Shown here: piece after piece, positions 1 through 9,830 of the stretch
How positions within the stretch are numbered: the stretch's first letter is position 1
How the letters are laid out: every line of letters begins with the position of its first letter
NCBI GenBank assembly: GCA_029309925.1
Contig: JARKND010000001.1
Location: 2,232,001-2,296,000, forward strand
Direction: 5' to 3'
Source of the DNA: Fulvivirgaceae bacterium JP3-4
GTDB lineage: Bacteria > Bacteroidota > Bacteroidia > Cytophagales > Cyclobacteriaceae
DNA length: 64,000 nucleotides
Translations under genes and position numbers: made by a program
The notes under the pieces: model-generated
The model's database searches: none
The model's input: only the letters and a program-made list of their open reading frames with translations
Told to the model about the DNA's origin: nothing

Positions 1-2
1 TC

Positions 3-176
3 CATGACTCTGTAGTGGCAAGCCCCAGGGAAGGAGTTCTCAATTTAACGCGCCTCTACATTTCCGGCCACGAAAACGAGATGATCGGTCCTCCATCTTC
101 ATACTCATTGAACAAGTTGCGCAAGCTCAGAGATGTCTATGGATGGTACATCTATCCCGAGGCTGCTTTGAACTAG
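3..176 (+). CDS. 3' end of a CDS, unrecognised
   Basis: An open frame runs in from the window edge and stops at TAG 174-176, giving the last 57 residues of a protein. The tail reads as folded protein (HDSVVASPREG near the edge, then a Lys/Arg-rich helix and GWYIYPEAALN at the end). The HDSVV stretch could be a late loop of an alpha/beta-hydrolase, but too little is present to name a family. The 5' part lies outside the window. Confidence 0.45.
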   Translation, partial: HDSVVASPREGVLNLTRLYISGHENEMIGPPSSYSLNKLRKLRDVYGWYIYPEAALN

Positions 177-274
177 AGGGAAAATTACGAGTTTAAAAAT
201 TCAGAGGGCGATCATCCTTGACCGCCTTGTGACTTTGACTGAGTGATTGGGATAAGCTTACACGGCTTGGATAA

Positions 275-310
275 AAGCTGCAAGCTGCAAGCTACAAGCT
301 ACAAGCCTGC
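275..310. repeat. 7-bp tandem repeat, about 4.5 units
   Basis: The heptamer AAGCTGC/AAGCTAC repeats at 275, 282, 289 and 296 and degrades into AAGCCTGC at 303. It sits directly before the dispersed repeat at 296-375 in non-coding DNA. Confidence 0.7.
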
Positions 311-375
311 AAGTCAGGCGTGTGAAAGTCAAAATAGATTCCGTCAACGAATCCATCGGCTTGAAGCCTTTGTGC
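296..375. repeat. dispersed intergenic repeat, copy 1
   Basis: This stretch aligns by eye with 7137-7205: both have GCTACAAG, CAAGTCAGG, a TCGTCAACG or CCGTCAACG core, ATCCA, and CTTGAA. It is non-coding in both places. The rest of 177-450 has no convincing gene; the short ORFs there do not look like protein. Confidence 0.5.
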
Positions 376-450
376 CTACATACGGAGGCGTGAAGCCATT
401 TGACCCACAACGTTCCCTCTACTGGCCCTGGCTTCCTGGCACCCGGCTTC

Positions 451-1110
451 CTAATTCTTCCGCTTGAACGCTTCAAACTTTGCAGAGTCGAACTTCTTTC
501 CCTCGAACGGAAAAAAATCCAGCACATCATATTTCCAGATGTTTGTTGGAAAGATCACCACCAGGTTCGCGGTTTTATCTCCAATGTTTTTGAAGGCGTG
601 TGGAACTCCTGCGGGAATGTTTACGATGTAGGGTCCCTGGATTTGAAAGAGCGTGTCACCCAACGCATATACAATGTCGCCTTCCAACAGCACGTGTGAT
701 TCTTCACCTTCGTGTGAGTGCATCGGAGGAGCTCCACCAGGAAATGTTTCGGTAATGCCGATGGTGAGGTTGTTATAACCATGTCGTTGACCCTCCATTA
801 CATGAACGTACTCTCCGGGACCCGGATTGATGGTTGGTAATTTATCCAGGGTAACAGCATGTGCTGAAAAGTGCTTCATGTTGGCGGGCGTGAATGGTCC
901 CGGCACTGATCGCCTTTCCAAAACTCTGAAGTTGTGATGCTGTGCATTCAGTGCTGCGATAACGGAATCGGGAACCGTTTTGTGTTCGTCTACCAGACTG
1001 GCAATTGAAAATGTTTCTTTCGTTTGATCTCCAGGTTGAGAAACTCCTGAGCATGCCGTGATCAACGATACAATCACAGCGAAAATGAAGAATGATCTAA
1101 CACTTTTCAT
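451..1110 (-). CDS. cupin-domain lipoprotein
   Basis: 219 residues. The N-terminus is a lipoprotein signal (hydrophobic stretch ending LITAC, Cys20), so the protein should be anchored in an outer or inner membrane leaflet. Residues about 120-190 form a cupin barrel: PPMHSHEGEESHVLLEGD has the HxH...E metal-binding pattern of cupin motif 1, and PAGVPHAFKNIG is motif 2 with its His. Substrate is not visible; small cupin lipoproteins of this type may be isomerases, dioxygenases or binding proteins. It stands alone, divergent from the sensor kinase at 1384. Confidence 0.8.
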   Translation of the reverse strand: MKSVRSFFIFAVIVSLITACSGVSQPGDQTKETFSIASLVDEHKTVPDSVIAALNAQHHNFRVLERRSVPGPFTPANMKHFSAHAVTLDKLPTINPGPGEYVHVMEGQRHGYNNLTIGITETFPGGAPPMHSHEGEESHVLLEGDIVYALGDTLFQIQGPYIVNIPAGVPHAFKNIGDKTANLVVIFPTNIWKYDVLDFFPFEGKKFDSAKFEAFKRKN

Positions 1111-1383
1111 CGGGATTGGGGTTTAGGTTAAGGAGAGCGCGGTGAGAGGGGCGGAATACTAATTTAATAAAAGAACATGAAACCCGCGACAAAAATTTTT
1201 AATGGCGTTGGCCGATATGATCGTGGCCCGAGCTGTTCAAGGCTCCGCTTCGCTTCGGTCCTGTCCATGGATTTCGGGCTGTGTAACATTCACCGAAAAT
1301 AATAAGGCATATGCTATCTTTTACCGAAGCCAAGTTCCAAGCATTTATATCGCTGATTTGGTAAATTGATAGTAAATTAGTCA

Positions 1384-4300
1384 ATGCCCCCAATAGCATC
1401 TCATGCCTGGTTTAGAATGCCCGGTTCCCGAGGCGTGCGCAGCATAATAATCTGTCAATTGGTGGTGTTTGAATTGGTTGCGCAGAATGATATCCGCTTC
1501 GAGCGGATTACCGTTGATGATGGATTGTCTCAATCATCCATCACATGCATGGTTCAGGACAAGTTTGGTTATTTGTGGATTGGAACCTTAGACGGGCTTA
1601 ATAAATACGATGGAAATTCATTTAAGATCTATCGTAATGACAACCTGCCCAATTCATTTGGTTCCCGTAATGTCTTCGGCCTATTTCTTGACGGCCATGA
1701 GAGGCTCTGGATAGCATACCGCAACGGCATTAGTCTCTATAACCCGGAACTTGATAACTTCCGAAACTACTCGTTTGAGGTTTTGCCGGGAAAGAACATA
1801 ATTATCAGGGATTTGACGACAGTGTCAGATACACTTCTCACCGTTTCGACAAACTTCGGAGTGTATCATTTCAATGTTTTCAATGGAGAAATCACTCCCG
1901 CGCAGGAGTATTCTGATTTTTCGGGCAAAAATGTTTGGTCCCTGATCTTTACAAATGGTCGATATAATTGGTTAGCTACGGACTCTGCGCTTTGGCGTCA
2001 GGTACCTGGAAGTTCGAAATGGGAATTTTTTTTTAACCCGAATTCAAGGCTTTATGCTTTTTACGTTGATCATGAAAAAGAACTCTACATCCGGTCAGAA
2101 GAAAAACTATGGAAGTATGATTCTATCCTTGATAAACTGGATGTGATAGGAGAGGTGTCTGCAGATCAATGGCCTGGTTCACACGCTATCCTGAAGACAA
2201 AAGATGATAAACTATGGGTGGCTCATGGAGGGATTTCGATCTATGACGAACACAATAAATTTCAGCAGCAGCTCCGCCATGTCTCGCAGGACCCAAATAG
2301 TTTGTCGGGTACTTTTGTATCGGAGATTTATGAAACACGGGACGGAGTGATCTGGGTCGGCACGAACGGATTAGGACTCAATAAGTATGATCCTTATAGG
2401 TCCGTGTTCAATTATATCGGTTATTTTCCAGGCGCTGAGGTTACGCTCTCAGATAGTTACATAACTTCGATCTATACAGAAGACGATCAAAATCTGCTGG
2501 TAAGCACATTGGACGGATTAACGTGTATAAATCTGCCCGGGAAAAAAAGCCGACACATACCCATCATAGGCAAGGACGGTGTGCCTGGAAGAATCCACAA
2601 AATTGTGAAAGGTGCTGAAGGCAAATTTTTACTTGCCACTACGAAAGGATTATATTTTTATGAAAAGGATGCGATTCGGTATTCGGGCGTAAATCTCCCG
2701 GGCAGTCCTGGGCCTGTCATCTATGATATCGTGAATGCGGGAAGTTCGGCCTACTTACTTGCAACGAACCAGGTAGTTTTCCTTTTGGACCAGTCGCACA
2801 ATACGGTAGAAGCAGTGTATGGTTTTGGCAGTCCTCTTATTCAAAAGGTAAACGATTACTACTGGCTTGAGTCCAATGACCGGATTCAAATTGCTGACCT
2901 TACCAACAGGAAAATCATTAAGGTATTTCCTCAGAATGGTTCCGATTCATTGCACGCCCCCTTGGCACCGCTTAAATGTATTTACCAGGCTAAGAACAAA
3001 AATATTTGGATCGGGACGGATGGTGGCGGCTTTAGTTTGTACGATACGCTTACCGATACATTTAAACACTTTACAACGCAGAATGGTCTGGCGAATAATG
3101 TTGTGTACGGGATTTTAGAAGATAAGTCGGGTAACCTTTGGTTAAGTACAAACAGAGGTATCAGTGTTTTTGATCCTGGCCGGAGTTCCTTTATACGCCA
3201 TTTCAGCAGATCAGATGGATTACAGAGTGACGAGTTTAACACACGTGCGTATTTCAGGTCGCCCGACAGTAAACTTTATTTCGGAGGCGTTAATGGCTTG
3301 TCATTTTTTTACCCTGAGCTTGCCCTGGGAATTCCATCGTTCACCCCTAAGACGATACTGACTGGATTTTATATCAATAATATCCGGCAGGAGCCGGGAA
3401 AAAGCACCGGAGCGACCCGGCTATTTAGTAAGCAAGCGATCACGTTGCGCTGGAATGAACGAAATTTTTCATTTGAGATTGCAGGCTTGGGATTTACGTT
3501 CCCCAGCGGCATTCAGTACCAATATATACTCGAAGGGTTCGATAAAAACTGGAACCATCTTGGAAACCAAAACCGGATTAGCTTCACGAATATGGCGGCA
3601 GGGGATTACACCCTGAGAGTTCGGTCTGGCAGTGTGGCTGGATCTTGGGAACCCGAACCACTGGCAATCTCAATCCGGGTTGTAGCTCCTCTCTGGAGGA
3701 ATATGTGGTTTGTTTCAGGCGTTGTAACGGTCCTTACTTTATTGATTGCGTTTTCTTATTTCCAACGTGTATCATTCTTGAAAAAAAGGGCAGCATTGCT
3801 GCAGGCGATGGTGGCTGAACGCACTAAGGAAATACAGCGTCAGGGTGAAGAGATTGCTGCCCAGAATGAAGAGCTTTCTGCGCAGGCAGAAGCGCTCGAA
3901 AATGCAAATCTCGAATTGGAGAAACGTGTGGAGCGAAGGACCAGAAGATTAAAGCAACTGAGTGAGGAACTGATCGATCAAAATACCCAGCTGCAGCAGT
4001 TTGCCTACGTGACCGCACATAATATCCGCGGACCTGTTGCAAGGATACAGGGATTAATTTCACTTATCCAGCCCGGCAATCTCTCAGAAATGGTAAAGCA
4101 CCTGGAGCTCAGCGCCAAAAATCTGGACGATGTAATTACCGATCTGAATACAGTGTTAAGCATCACAAATGCTGTAAATAAAAAATTTGAGATAGTACCA
4201 GTAAAAGAGCAGTTGGAAGTTGCCCTGAACCAGCTTCAATGTGAAATTGAGGAAATTAAAGCATTCGTAGATATTTCAGGGTTCGGAGATCTTAAAATAC

Positions 4301-4644
4301 TCGGCTTCAAGCCTTACTTCCAAAGTATTTTTTATCAATTGATTCACAACGCGCTTAAATATTCTGATCCGGTAAAACCTTGTGTGGTGAGGTGCTATAC
4401 GATCGAAACTACGGACCGCATTAATATCGTAATGGAAGATAACGGTATCGGTATCGATATGCGATATGCAAAAGACAAGATATTCAAGCTTCACCAGCGA
4501 TTTCATTCAAACTCTGTCGGAAAAGGGATTGGGCTTTACCTGGTAAAAACTCAGGTGCGGGCGATGGGTGGCAAGATTGACATAGAAAGCGAGGTAAACG
4601 CAGGGGCCAGATTTATGTTGGATTTCCCCAGATATAATAAATAG
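1384..4644 (+). CDS. two-component propeller sensor histidine kinase
   Basis: 1086 residues. An N-terminal hydrophobic segment (to about residue 34) is followed by many WIGT/LWVAH-type Reg_prop repeats (about 40-640) that should build two periplasmic beta-propellers, a Y_Y_Y domain (about 690-765), a transmembrane helix (about 769-797), a coiled coil, and a kinase core. The phospho-acceptor is His879 in the motif AHNIRGPVARI. The ATPase has an N box (QLIHNALKYSD, Asn about 989), G1 EDNGIGID and G2 GKGIGLYLV. Unlike the hybrid two-component systems common in this phylum, it ends after the ATPase: there is no receiver domain and no AraC output, so a separate response regulator is needed and none is adjacent. 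The ligand is unknown. Confidence 0.9.
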   Translation: MPPIASHAWFRMPGSRGVRSIIICQLVVFELVAQNDIRFERITVDDGLSQSSITCMVQDKFGYLWIGTLDGLNKYDGNSFKIYRNDNLPNSFGSRNVFGLFLDGHERLWIAYRNGISLYNPELDNFRNYSFEVLPGKNIIIRDLTTVSDTLLTVSTNFGVYHFNVFNGEITPAQEYSDFSGKNVWSLIFTNGRYNWLATDSALWRQVPGSSKWEFFFNPNSRLYAFYVDHEKELYIRSEEKLWKYDSILDKLDVIGEVSADQWPGSHAILKTKDDKLWVAHGGISIYDEHNKFQQQLRHVSQDPNSLSGTFVSEIYETRDGVIWVGTNGLGLNKYDPYRSVFNYIGYFPGAEVTLSDSYITSIYTEDDQNLLVSTLDGLTCINLPGKKSRHIPIIGKDGVPGRIHKIVKGAEGKFLLATTKGLYFYEKDAIRYSGVNLPGSPGPVIYDIVNAGSSAYLLATNQVVFLLDQSHNTVEAVYGFGSPLIQKVNDYYWLESNDRIQIADLTNRKIIKVFPQNGSDSLHAPLAPLKCIYQAKNKNIWIGTDGGGFSLYDTLTDTFKHFTTQNGLANNVVYGILEDKSGNLWLSTNRGISVFDPGRSSFIRHFSRSDGLQSDEFNTRAYFRSPDSKLYFGGVNGLSFFYPELALGIPSFTPKTILTGFYINNIRQEPGKSTGATRLFSKQAITLRWNERNFSFEIAGLGFTFPSGIQYQYILEGFDKNWNHLGNQNRISFTNMAAGDYTLRVRSGSVAGSWEPEPLAISIRVVAPLWRNMWFVSGVVTVLTLLIAFSYFQRVSFLKKRAALLQAMVAERTKEIQRQGEEIAAQNEELSAQAEALENANLELEKRVERRTRRLKQLSEELIDQNTQLQQFAYVTAHNIRGPVARIQGLISLIQPGNLSEMVKHLELSAKNLDDVITDLNTVLSITNAVNKKFEIVPVKEQLEVALNQLQCEIEEIKAFVDISGFGDLKILGFKPYFQSIFYQLIHNALKYSDPVKPCVVRCYTIETTDRINIVMEDNGIGIDMRYAKDKIFKLHQRFHSNSVGKGIGLYLVKTQVRAMGGKIDIESEVNAGARFMLDFPRYNK

Positions 4645-4903
4645 ATTAGAAACTTGTTCCATCCGCTGAGGTCATGCATTTATCCGGCAGGCGCGTAGGC
4701 AAGTGGCGAATGACGAATGACGGATGACGAATCAATTCCTGCTCGGGTAGTGATAGGGTAGTGCCACTGAAATATTGAAGGCTTTATCGCCATAAATTTC
4801 AGAACAGTCCCAACGCGAAGGCTAAGGGCATTTGAAAGTTCTGAATATTAAACAGAATTCGTCTGGCTAAGCAAAAGCGATCACTTCGTTGTCTCAGGCC
4901 GCT
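4645..4903. other. intergenic region with GACGAAT direct repeats
   Basis: No gene is seen. Positions about 4703-4731 contain GAATGACGAATGACGGATG-type direct repeats. The function is unknown and the region lies between convergent genes. Confidence 0.4.
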
Positions 4904-5776
4904 TCATCTCATCTCCAATGGTACCTTGCCAACCGGTGGCGGAAACGCTTTATCAAGCAGCACAAAATCCTCCTCGGCCAGGGTTATGGTTAAGGTTCCC
5001 GAGTTCTCCCGCACATGTTGAGGATTACCGGCTTTCGGGATAGCTACCAGTTCTCGTTGCACCAACCACGCTAACGCTACTTGCGCAGTCGTACAACCAT
5101 GCCGTGTGGCAATGCTTTTGAGTGCAGGATGATCCAGCATAACGCGCTGATCAACGGGAGAATGCTCGATGGGTGAATAAGCCATCACTGCAATGTTGTG
5201 ATCACGGCACCAGGGGAGCAGATCAAACTCAACACCGCGATGCACCAGATTATAGAGCACCTGGTTCGTCACGATATCTTTTCCACCGGGTAGAGCGAAT
5301 GCTTCTACCATATCGTCCAGATCGAAATTGCTCACGCCAAAGTCACGGATCTTCCCCGACTCCTTGAGCCGAAGGAAGGCTTCCAGTGTCTCTTCCAGCG
5401 GTATTGCTCCGCGCCAGTGCAGCAGGTAAATATCAAGATAATCCGTCTTGAGCCTCCGGAGACTTCGCTCACAGGCCTTCACTGCGCCAGTCAGGCTTGC
5501 ATTATGCGGATAAACTTTGCTCACCAGAAAAACGTCATCGCGCCTGCCTGCGATCACTTCGCCAACTAACATTTCTGCGCCTCCTTCACCGTACATTTCT
5601 GCCGTGTCGATCAGCGACATACCAAGGTCTAACCCGAGCCGCAGTGCTTCAATCTCGGTTTTTCGTCTCGCTGAATTCTCGCCCATTCTCCACGTGCCCT
5701 GCCCAAGCGCAGGTATGTTCTGCCCTGAGGGAAGGCTTAGTCTTTTTACACTCGTTGTTCGGTTTGGATTGCTCAT
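4904..5776 (-). CDS. aldo/keto reductase
   Basis: 290 residues, full length for the family. It is a cytosolic NAD(P)H-dependent carbonyl reductase with a TIM barrel. The catalytic tetrad is visible: Asp in LIDTAEMYGEG, Tyr in the same motif, Lys in FLVSKVYPHNAS and His in YLLHWRG. The cofactor end has IPKAGNPQHVREN, the usual phosphate-binding loop. The opening LPSGQNIPALGQGTWRMGE is typical of the YeaE-like group, whose E. coli member reduces methylglyoxal. The substrate here is not shown. It is monocistronic, between the sensor kinase and an unrelated secreted protein. Confidence 0.9.
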   Translation of the reverse strand: MSNPNRTTSVKRLSLPSGQNIPALGQGTWRMGENSARRKTEIEALRLGLDLGMSLIDTAEMYGEGGAEMLVGEVIAGRRDDVFLVSKVYPHNASLTGAVKACERSLRRLKTDYLDIYLLHWRGAIPLEETLEAFLRLKESGKIRDFGVSNFDLDDMVEAFALPGGKDIVTNQVLYNLVHRGVEFDLLPWCRDHNIAVMAYSPIEHSPVDQRVMLDHPALKSIATRHGCTTAQVALAWLVQRELVAIPKAGNPQHVRENSGTLTITLAEEDFVLLDKAFPPPVGKVPLEMR

Positions 5777-6099
5777 AAGAATTATTTTTTACCTGCCAAT
5801 AAATCGATCTCGTTTACAAATTGTTACCCACACTAGCAAAACATATTTGTGGCAGTGCTGTTTGCCCTTTCGGGGGAAGGAGAGGAAATTTTATGAATGC
5901 GAAAAAACTAAATGCAGACGTTGCAGCGGTTTCTTGAATGTGCTCAATGGCCTGTCGTTGGTTGGCCATTGCACAAGCGTATATCTGGAAGCTGCCGCGC
6001 AGAGTAAGGTAATACAAAATCCGCACAAGTCTCATTTGTTCAATTCATAATTGGTATAAATTCACATATGCTTTGAAGTAGCTATTAAAAACCTGGAAT
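5777..6099. other. intergenic region
   Basis: No convincing gene. It holds a 7-bp inverted repeat, AATGGCC at 5946-5952 with GGCCATT at 5964-5970, and presumably the divergent promoters of the neighbouring genes. Short ORFs over it lack protein-like composition. Confidence 0.4.
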
Positions 6100-7083
6100 A
6101 TGAAGAAACTACTTTGCGCCCTAACTGCCTGGTTGGTAGGCTCCACATTAATTTTTGCGCAGGGCATGACAACCTCAAGCTCATATAAGGGTACCGGGTC
6201 CGTTACCAGAAAAAAAGCTACAACGACCGTTTCTAATTTGTTTGAAAAAGGAATTCGAATTGCTGCATTGGGAACCATTACATCCACTGATAACAAAGTC
6301 TGGAGCGTTCCTGCGTCAGTTGCTTTTTCGAACTCTTCATTCCCTTTTGCACCTGACTTATACAACGAATATGTAAATGGTCACACATACAAAACAAATG
6401 ATGAAGCCGAACGCGCACTTTCTGAATCCGACCTAGTAGTCGTTGATGAGGATGGAGCTGTTTTTACAGCCTACGTTTTTGCCGACAACTATTTTGAAAT
6501 GTATATAAACGGGATGCCTGTAGGAAAGGACGCAGTTCCGTTTACAGCGTTTAATTCAAGCATTATCCGTTTTAAAGTAAAGAAGCCGTTTACAATTGCG
6601 GTACAATGCGTTGACTGGGAAGAAAACCTGGGCCTCGGAACTGAACGCATGGGCAATGAACTTCAGCATATCGGTGACGGAGGCTTTGTGGCGGTCATCA
6701 AAAATTCTTCGGGTGCAATTGAGGAAGTAACAGATGCATCGTGGAAAGCGCAAACATTCTATACAGCTCCCGTTGCAAATCTTTCATGCTTGAAGGAAGA
6801 AAACGGAATTCGATATTCCGACCAGTGCACAGGAACAACCGGAACATCAGAGAGCTATGGAGTTCATTGGGAGATACCTTCACAATGGCAATCAACTTCT
6901 TTTGATGATTCAACATGGCCATCGGCATCTCTGTATAAGAATGAAACACTTGGTGTCGACAATAAAACATCCTATACAAATTTTACCAATGTCTTTGACG
7001 ACAAGGAACATGACGCCAGCTTTATCTGGTCTACAAATCTGCTCCTGGACAACGTTGTATTGTTGAGAAAAAAGGTTGAGTGA
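6100..7083 (+). CDS. secreted protein, unknown function
   Basis: 327 residues with a clear signal peptide (MKKLLCALTAWLVG..., cleavage after IFAQG). The mature part has alternating beta-rich segments, including ADNYFEMYINGMPVG and SWKAQTFYTAP, which resemble the galactose-binding-like jelly-roll fold used in carbohydrate-active enzymes. There is no catalytic motif. It ends in DNVVLLRKKVE with no T9SS tail. No operon partner is seen; the following 330 bases are repeats. The family is not recognised. Confidence 0.7.
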   Translation: MKKLLCALTAWLVGSTLIFAQGMTTSSSYKGTGSVTRKKATTTVSNLFEKGIRIAALGTITSTDNKVWSVPASVAFSNSSFPFAPDLYNEYVNGHTYKTNDEAERALSESDLVVVDEDGAVFTAYVFADNYFEMYINGMPVGKDAVPFTAFNSSIIRFKVKKPFTIAVQCVDWEENLGLGTERMGNELQHIGDGGFVAVIKNSSGAIEEVTDASWKAQTFYTAPVANLSCLKEENGIRYSDQCTGTTGTSESYGVHWEIPSQWQSTSFDDSTWPSASLYKNETLGVDNKTSYTNFTNVFDDKEHDASFIWSTNLLLDNVVLLRKKVE

Positions 7084-7414
7084 GGTAGGTGTGTAAACCG
7101 AGTATGTGCGGGCGTATTATTGAAGAGCACGAACAAGCTACAAGTCAGGGTTATCAAAGTTGAAAATACTTCGTCAACGGATCCACGACTTGAAACCTGT
7201 CTGCCAGACATAGGCAGGGCCTGAGCTTACAGCTTGAAGGGCCTTTCTGACATAGCAGGATGTAGCCCAGTCGTTGCCACTGGATTTTTTCGAGCCGTTG
7301 TTAGTCTTCTCCTAAGAACTTTGTTCTGCGTTCCCGCGGGCAAGCGTATGGTGACATCAACAAGCATACTGAACAATGAAACGCATGCACGTTAACGTGT
7401 CTAGGCGTAATACT
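7084..7414. other. intergenic region with degenerate repeats
   Basis: No gene. About 7086-7135 carries a decayed relative of the GTGTTGGTG palindromic repeat (GTGTGTAAACCGAG... GTGCGGGCGTATT), followed by the dispersed repeat at 7137. Confidence 0.4.
7137..7205. repeat. dispersed intergenic repeat, copy 2
   Basis: Aligns with 296-375 (shared AGCTACAAG, CAAGTCAGG, TCGTCAACG, ATCCA, CTTGAA) at roughly three-quarters identity by eye. Confidence 0.5.
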
Positions 7415-9685
7415 TTAATCCTTCAAGCACCGCACAGATAGACCCCAGTCGGGATAGTAATGAATATTAGCTGTCACAAGAAAGGACTCCACGCCAAAGA
7501 CCATTCGCTTCTCGGGGTCTCCACTGCTGTGTGTTGTCGCCCACCAATAACCCAATGAATTGCGGTATGAAAAATCACCAATGGGAGGACTGCCAAACCT
7601 AAATCCCCCACGGAGAAGTCCGAAGCCTGTGGTTGAGTTCTGGAGTTTAGTTGCGGCCGAGTACCCATCTCCAAGGTAATTGATGAGCGTTTGCCATTCC
7701 GTGGTTGATGGGACGTGCCAGCCGACTGGGCAAAGCTTTTGCGTGTTGACGGTGTACCAGTTATAGAGCGCACCATATGGATTTTTATCGGAAGGATCGT
7801 TGTTATACCAACTGTAACCTGAGGATGTCAGTGTTCCCCATGTCTCGCCATCCTCTACTAACGGAATAGGCGTTCCGTCATTTAGCTTTGTGACACGAAG
7901 GTTCTTTGCAATCCAATTTTGATTGCCAATGGTAACAACATCATAAAGATTTCCATCAATGTCAATCACGGGTGCCGGGACTTGTAGCGTCCCGATGAAC
8001 GTTACTTCGCCCAGCTGATTAATTGCCCTGATACGATAATGATAGGTAACACCGGATGTGAGATCTGATAGTGGAGTTGAAATGCTCTGTGCTGAGGACC
8101 CGGTAATTACGGATGACTGAGTTACCGTGTTTCCGTAACTGGTTGTCGTTCCCCAATCAAGTGATACCGAGGTAGGGAAGTGGGCCGCGTTTATGGAGTA
8201 ATTCACCTCACAACTGAAAGTTCCCTCATTCACCACTTTGTTGGACACCGATACGTTTGAAATTATGGGTACTCCTCCCAGCGTTACAAACGTTAGATCT
8301 GATCCATAGGCTACACCCTTTGAATTTTCCGATTTAAGTCGGTAATGATAGATTGTTCCCGGGTCCAGATTTAATATTGTTTTTGCTACTGCAATGGCAT
8401 TATTCCCCTCGACCTGACTTGTGGTTGTTGTGTTTTCATAGGCTACCGTTTTACCATACTCAAACGATATGGTAGTAGTTAGTGAACCAGGGTTTACAAC
8501 ACCATTCAAATTAGCCGAGGCTGTCGAAATGGCATCGGCTGGGGACGTTACGCTTGTTGGTGCTTTTCCTAATGTTGTAAATGTTCTGTCGGCACCGTAT
8601 GTTATACCCTTCGAATTTTCAGTTTTTAGCCTGTAGTGGTAAAGTGTTCCTGGTTCGAGGTTTGATATTGTTGCACCTACTGGAATTTCATTGTTCGCTT
8701 TAACTTGTTCCGGAGTTGTCGAGTTTGTATACGATGTCGTTTTACCATATTCGAATGACACCGTTGTATTCAGCGAACCGGGGTTAACAACACCATTTAA
8801 TTTGGCTGAGGTTGTCGAAAGTGCCGTTGCCGCAGATGTTTGACTTACAGGTTTTACTCCTGAGTATTCTAGAAACTTATTTACATATTGCTCGAAGGAT
8901 GGGACCGTGATTGAAGAACCTATCTCTGAATAACGGTCAATCAGATTTAAGCGGATCTCTTCGAGGTCCAGCGTCAGCGAAGCCGTTCGTAGATTTGCTA
9001 TTACACTTGCATCAACTGTTCCGTCTTCTTTCAGATCGTTCGATATGGCTGCAAGTTGCTCTGTCAATTGTGCAACGCTTAAGTCATGTTGAAGGATGAT
9101 GGAAAGCGCTAGCAGGATTCCGTTTCCTTCACCTTCCCCTGAAATGTCGAGCGTTTCCGAGCTTGCAAGTTCTGTCGCGTTTAAACCAAACAATGCCAGG
9201 ATCTCGCTTTGCGCAATCTTCTTAGCTTCCTCAAAGGTGTTATTATTTTTTACCAGGAACTGAACGCGGGGTCTTTCAAGGTGCGTTAGAATATTGACAT
9301 TCACAGTAGAGGCATCGCTGATGTCTGCCAGGGCGTATAAGTTTAACGGCCCCGCTGAAAGCTCGCCCTTTACTTCATCAAAATAATATCCATTCGCGTT
9401 AAATTCTACAAACTTCGACTGAAGGGCAATCTCTCCAAAATCAAACGAGCCCGAATTATCATTTATCTGTGTTGTAAATGTTTTACCTGTTTGTTCCAGT
9501 GAAGCATTTAGCTCGCTGATCAACACCGATGACCCGATGGTATACGGGCCCTTCTCCGCATGTCCCGATAAGTCTTTTTTGAACAACTGAGGCTCTTCTT
9601 CATTGCAGCCGTTGAACTGAAATAAAACGGTGCAGAACAACAGTCGGGCAATCCAGGTAGTTGATTTCGTTTTGAGAATGTTCAT
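7415..9685 (-). CDS. FISUMP-domain lipoprotein, copy A
   Basis: 756 residues. Lipobox FQFNGC puts the lipidated Cys at 27. Residues about 30-280 are a conserved domain with an EKGPYTIGS start; then three fibronectin-like repeats follow (about 284-375, 376-466, 467-560; each has LNGVVNPGSL, VSFEYGKT and YHYRLK-type motifs in the first two). Residues about 565-756 are a FISUMP (Fib_succ_major) domain: VIDIDGNLYDVVTIGNQNWI, WYNNDPSDKNPYGALYNWYT, CPVGWHVPS and LSVRCLKD. It should be a surface lipoprotein, possibly binding carbohydrate or cell wall. It is a near copy of the gene at 9831 but has one more fibronectin-like repeat. Confidence 0.85.
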   Translation of the reverse strand: MNILKTKSTTWIARLLFCTVLFQFNGCNEEEPQLFKKDLSGHAEKGPYTIGSSVLISELNASLEQTGKTFTTQINDNSGSFDFGEIALQSKFVEFNANGYYFDEVKGELSAGPLNLYALADISDASTVNVNILTHLERPRVQFLVKNNNTFEEAKKIAQSEILALFGLNATELASSETLDISGEGEGNGILLALSIILQHDLSVAQLTEQLAAISNDLKEDGTVDASVIANLRTASLTLDLEEIRLNLIDRYSEIGSSITVPSFEQYVNKFLEYSGVKPVSQTSAATALSTTSAKLNGVVNPGSLNTTVSFEYGKTTSYTNSTTPEQVKANNEIPVGATISNLEPGTLYHYRLKTENSKGITYGADRTFTTLGKAPTSVTSPADAISTASANLNGVVNPGSLTTTISFEYGKTVAYENTTTTSQVEGNNAIAVAKTILNLDPGTIYHYRLKSENSKGVAYGSDLTFVTLGGVPIISNVSVSNKVVNEGTFSCEVNYSINAAHFPTSVSLDWGTTTSYGNTVTQSSVITGSSAQSISTPLSDLTSGVTYHYRIRAINQLGEVTFIGTLQVPAPVIDIDGNLYDVVTIGNQNWIAKNLRVTKLNDGTPIPLVEDGETWGTLTSSGYSWYNNDPSDKNPYGALYNWYTVNTQKLCPVGWHVPSTTEWQTLINYLGDGYSAATKLQNSTTGFGLLRGGFRFGSPPIGDFSYRNSLGYWWATTHSSGDPEKRMVFGVESFLVTANIHYYPDWGLSVRCLKD

Positions 9686-9707
9686 GAGAGGGTCAGGTAA
9701 TTGTATG

Positions 9708-9715
9708 CAAAGGTA
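9708..9715 (-). promoter_or_regulatory. putative -7 promoter box for FISUMP copy A
   Basis: Reads TACCTTTG on the minus strand, matching the Bacteroidota -7 consensus TAnnTTTG, 23 bases before the start codon. The same box is at the same place before copy B. No clear -33 TTG element was found. Confidence 0.5.
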
Positions 9716-9830
9716 GAATTTTTTGTGTGGTGTTTATTTAAATAACTCGGCTTTCCCGCCTCACCGCACGTGATTGATCATCTCGAAACTCAGTTGGGCG
9801 CAAAGGATTAGTCAAGCATTAAAAAAAAGA

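Noticed and set aside
5173-6050. Plus-strand ORFs over the aldo/keto reductase and its upstream region
   Set aside because: They are antisense shadows of a clear gene, rich in Arg and Cys without domains.
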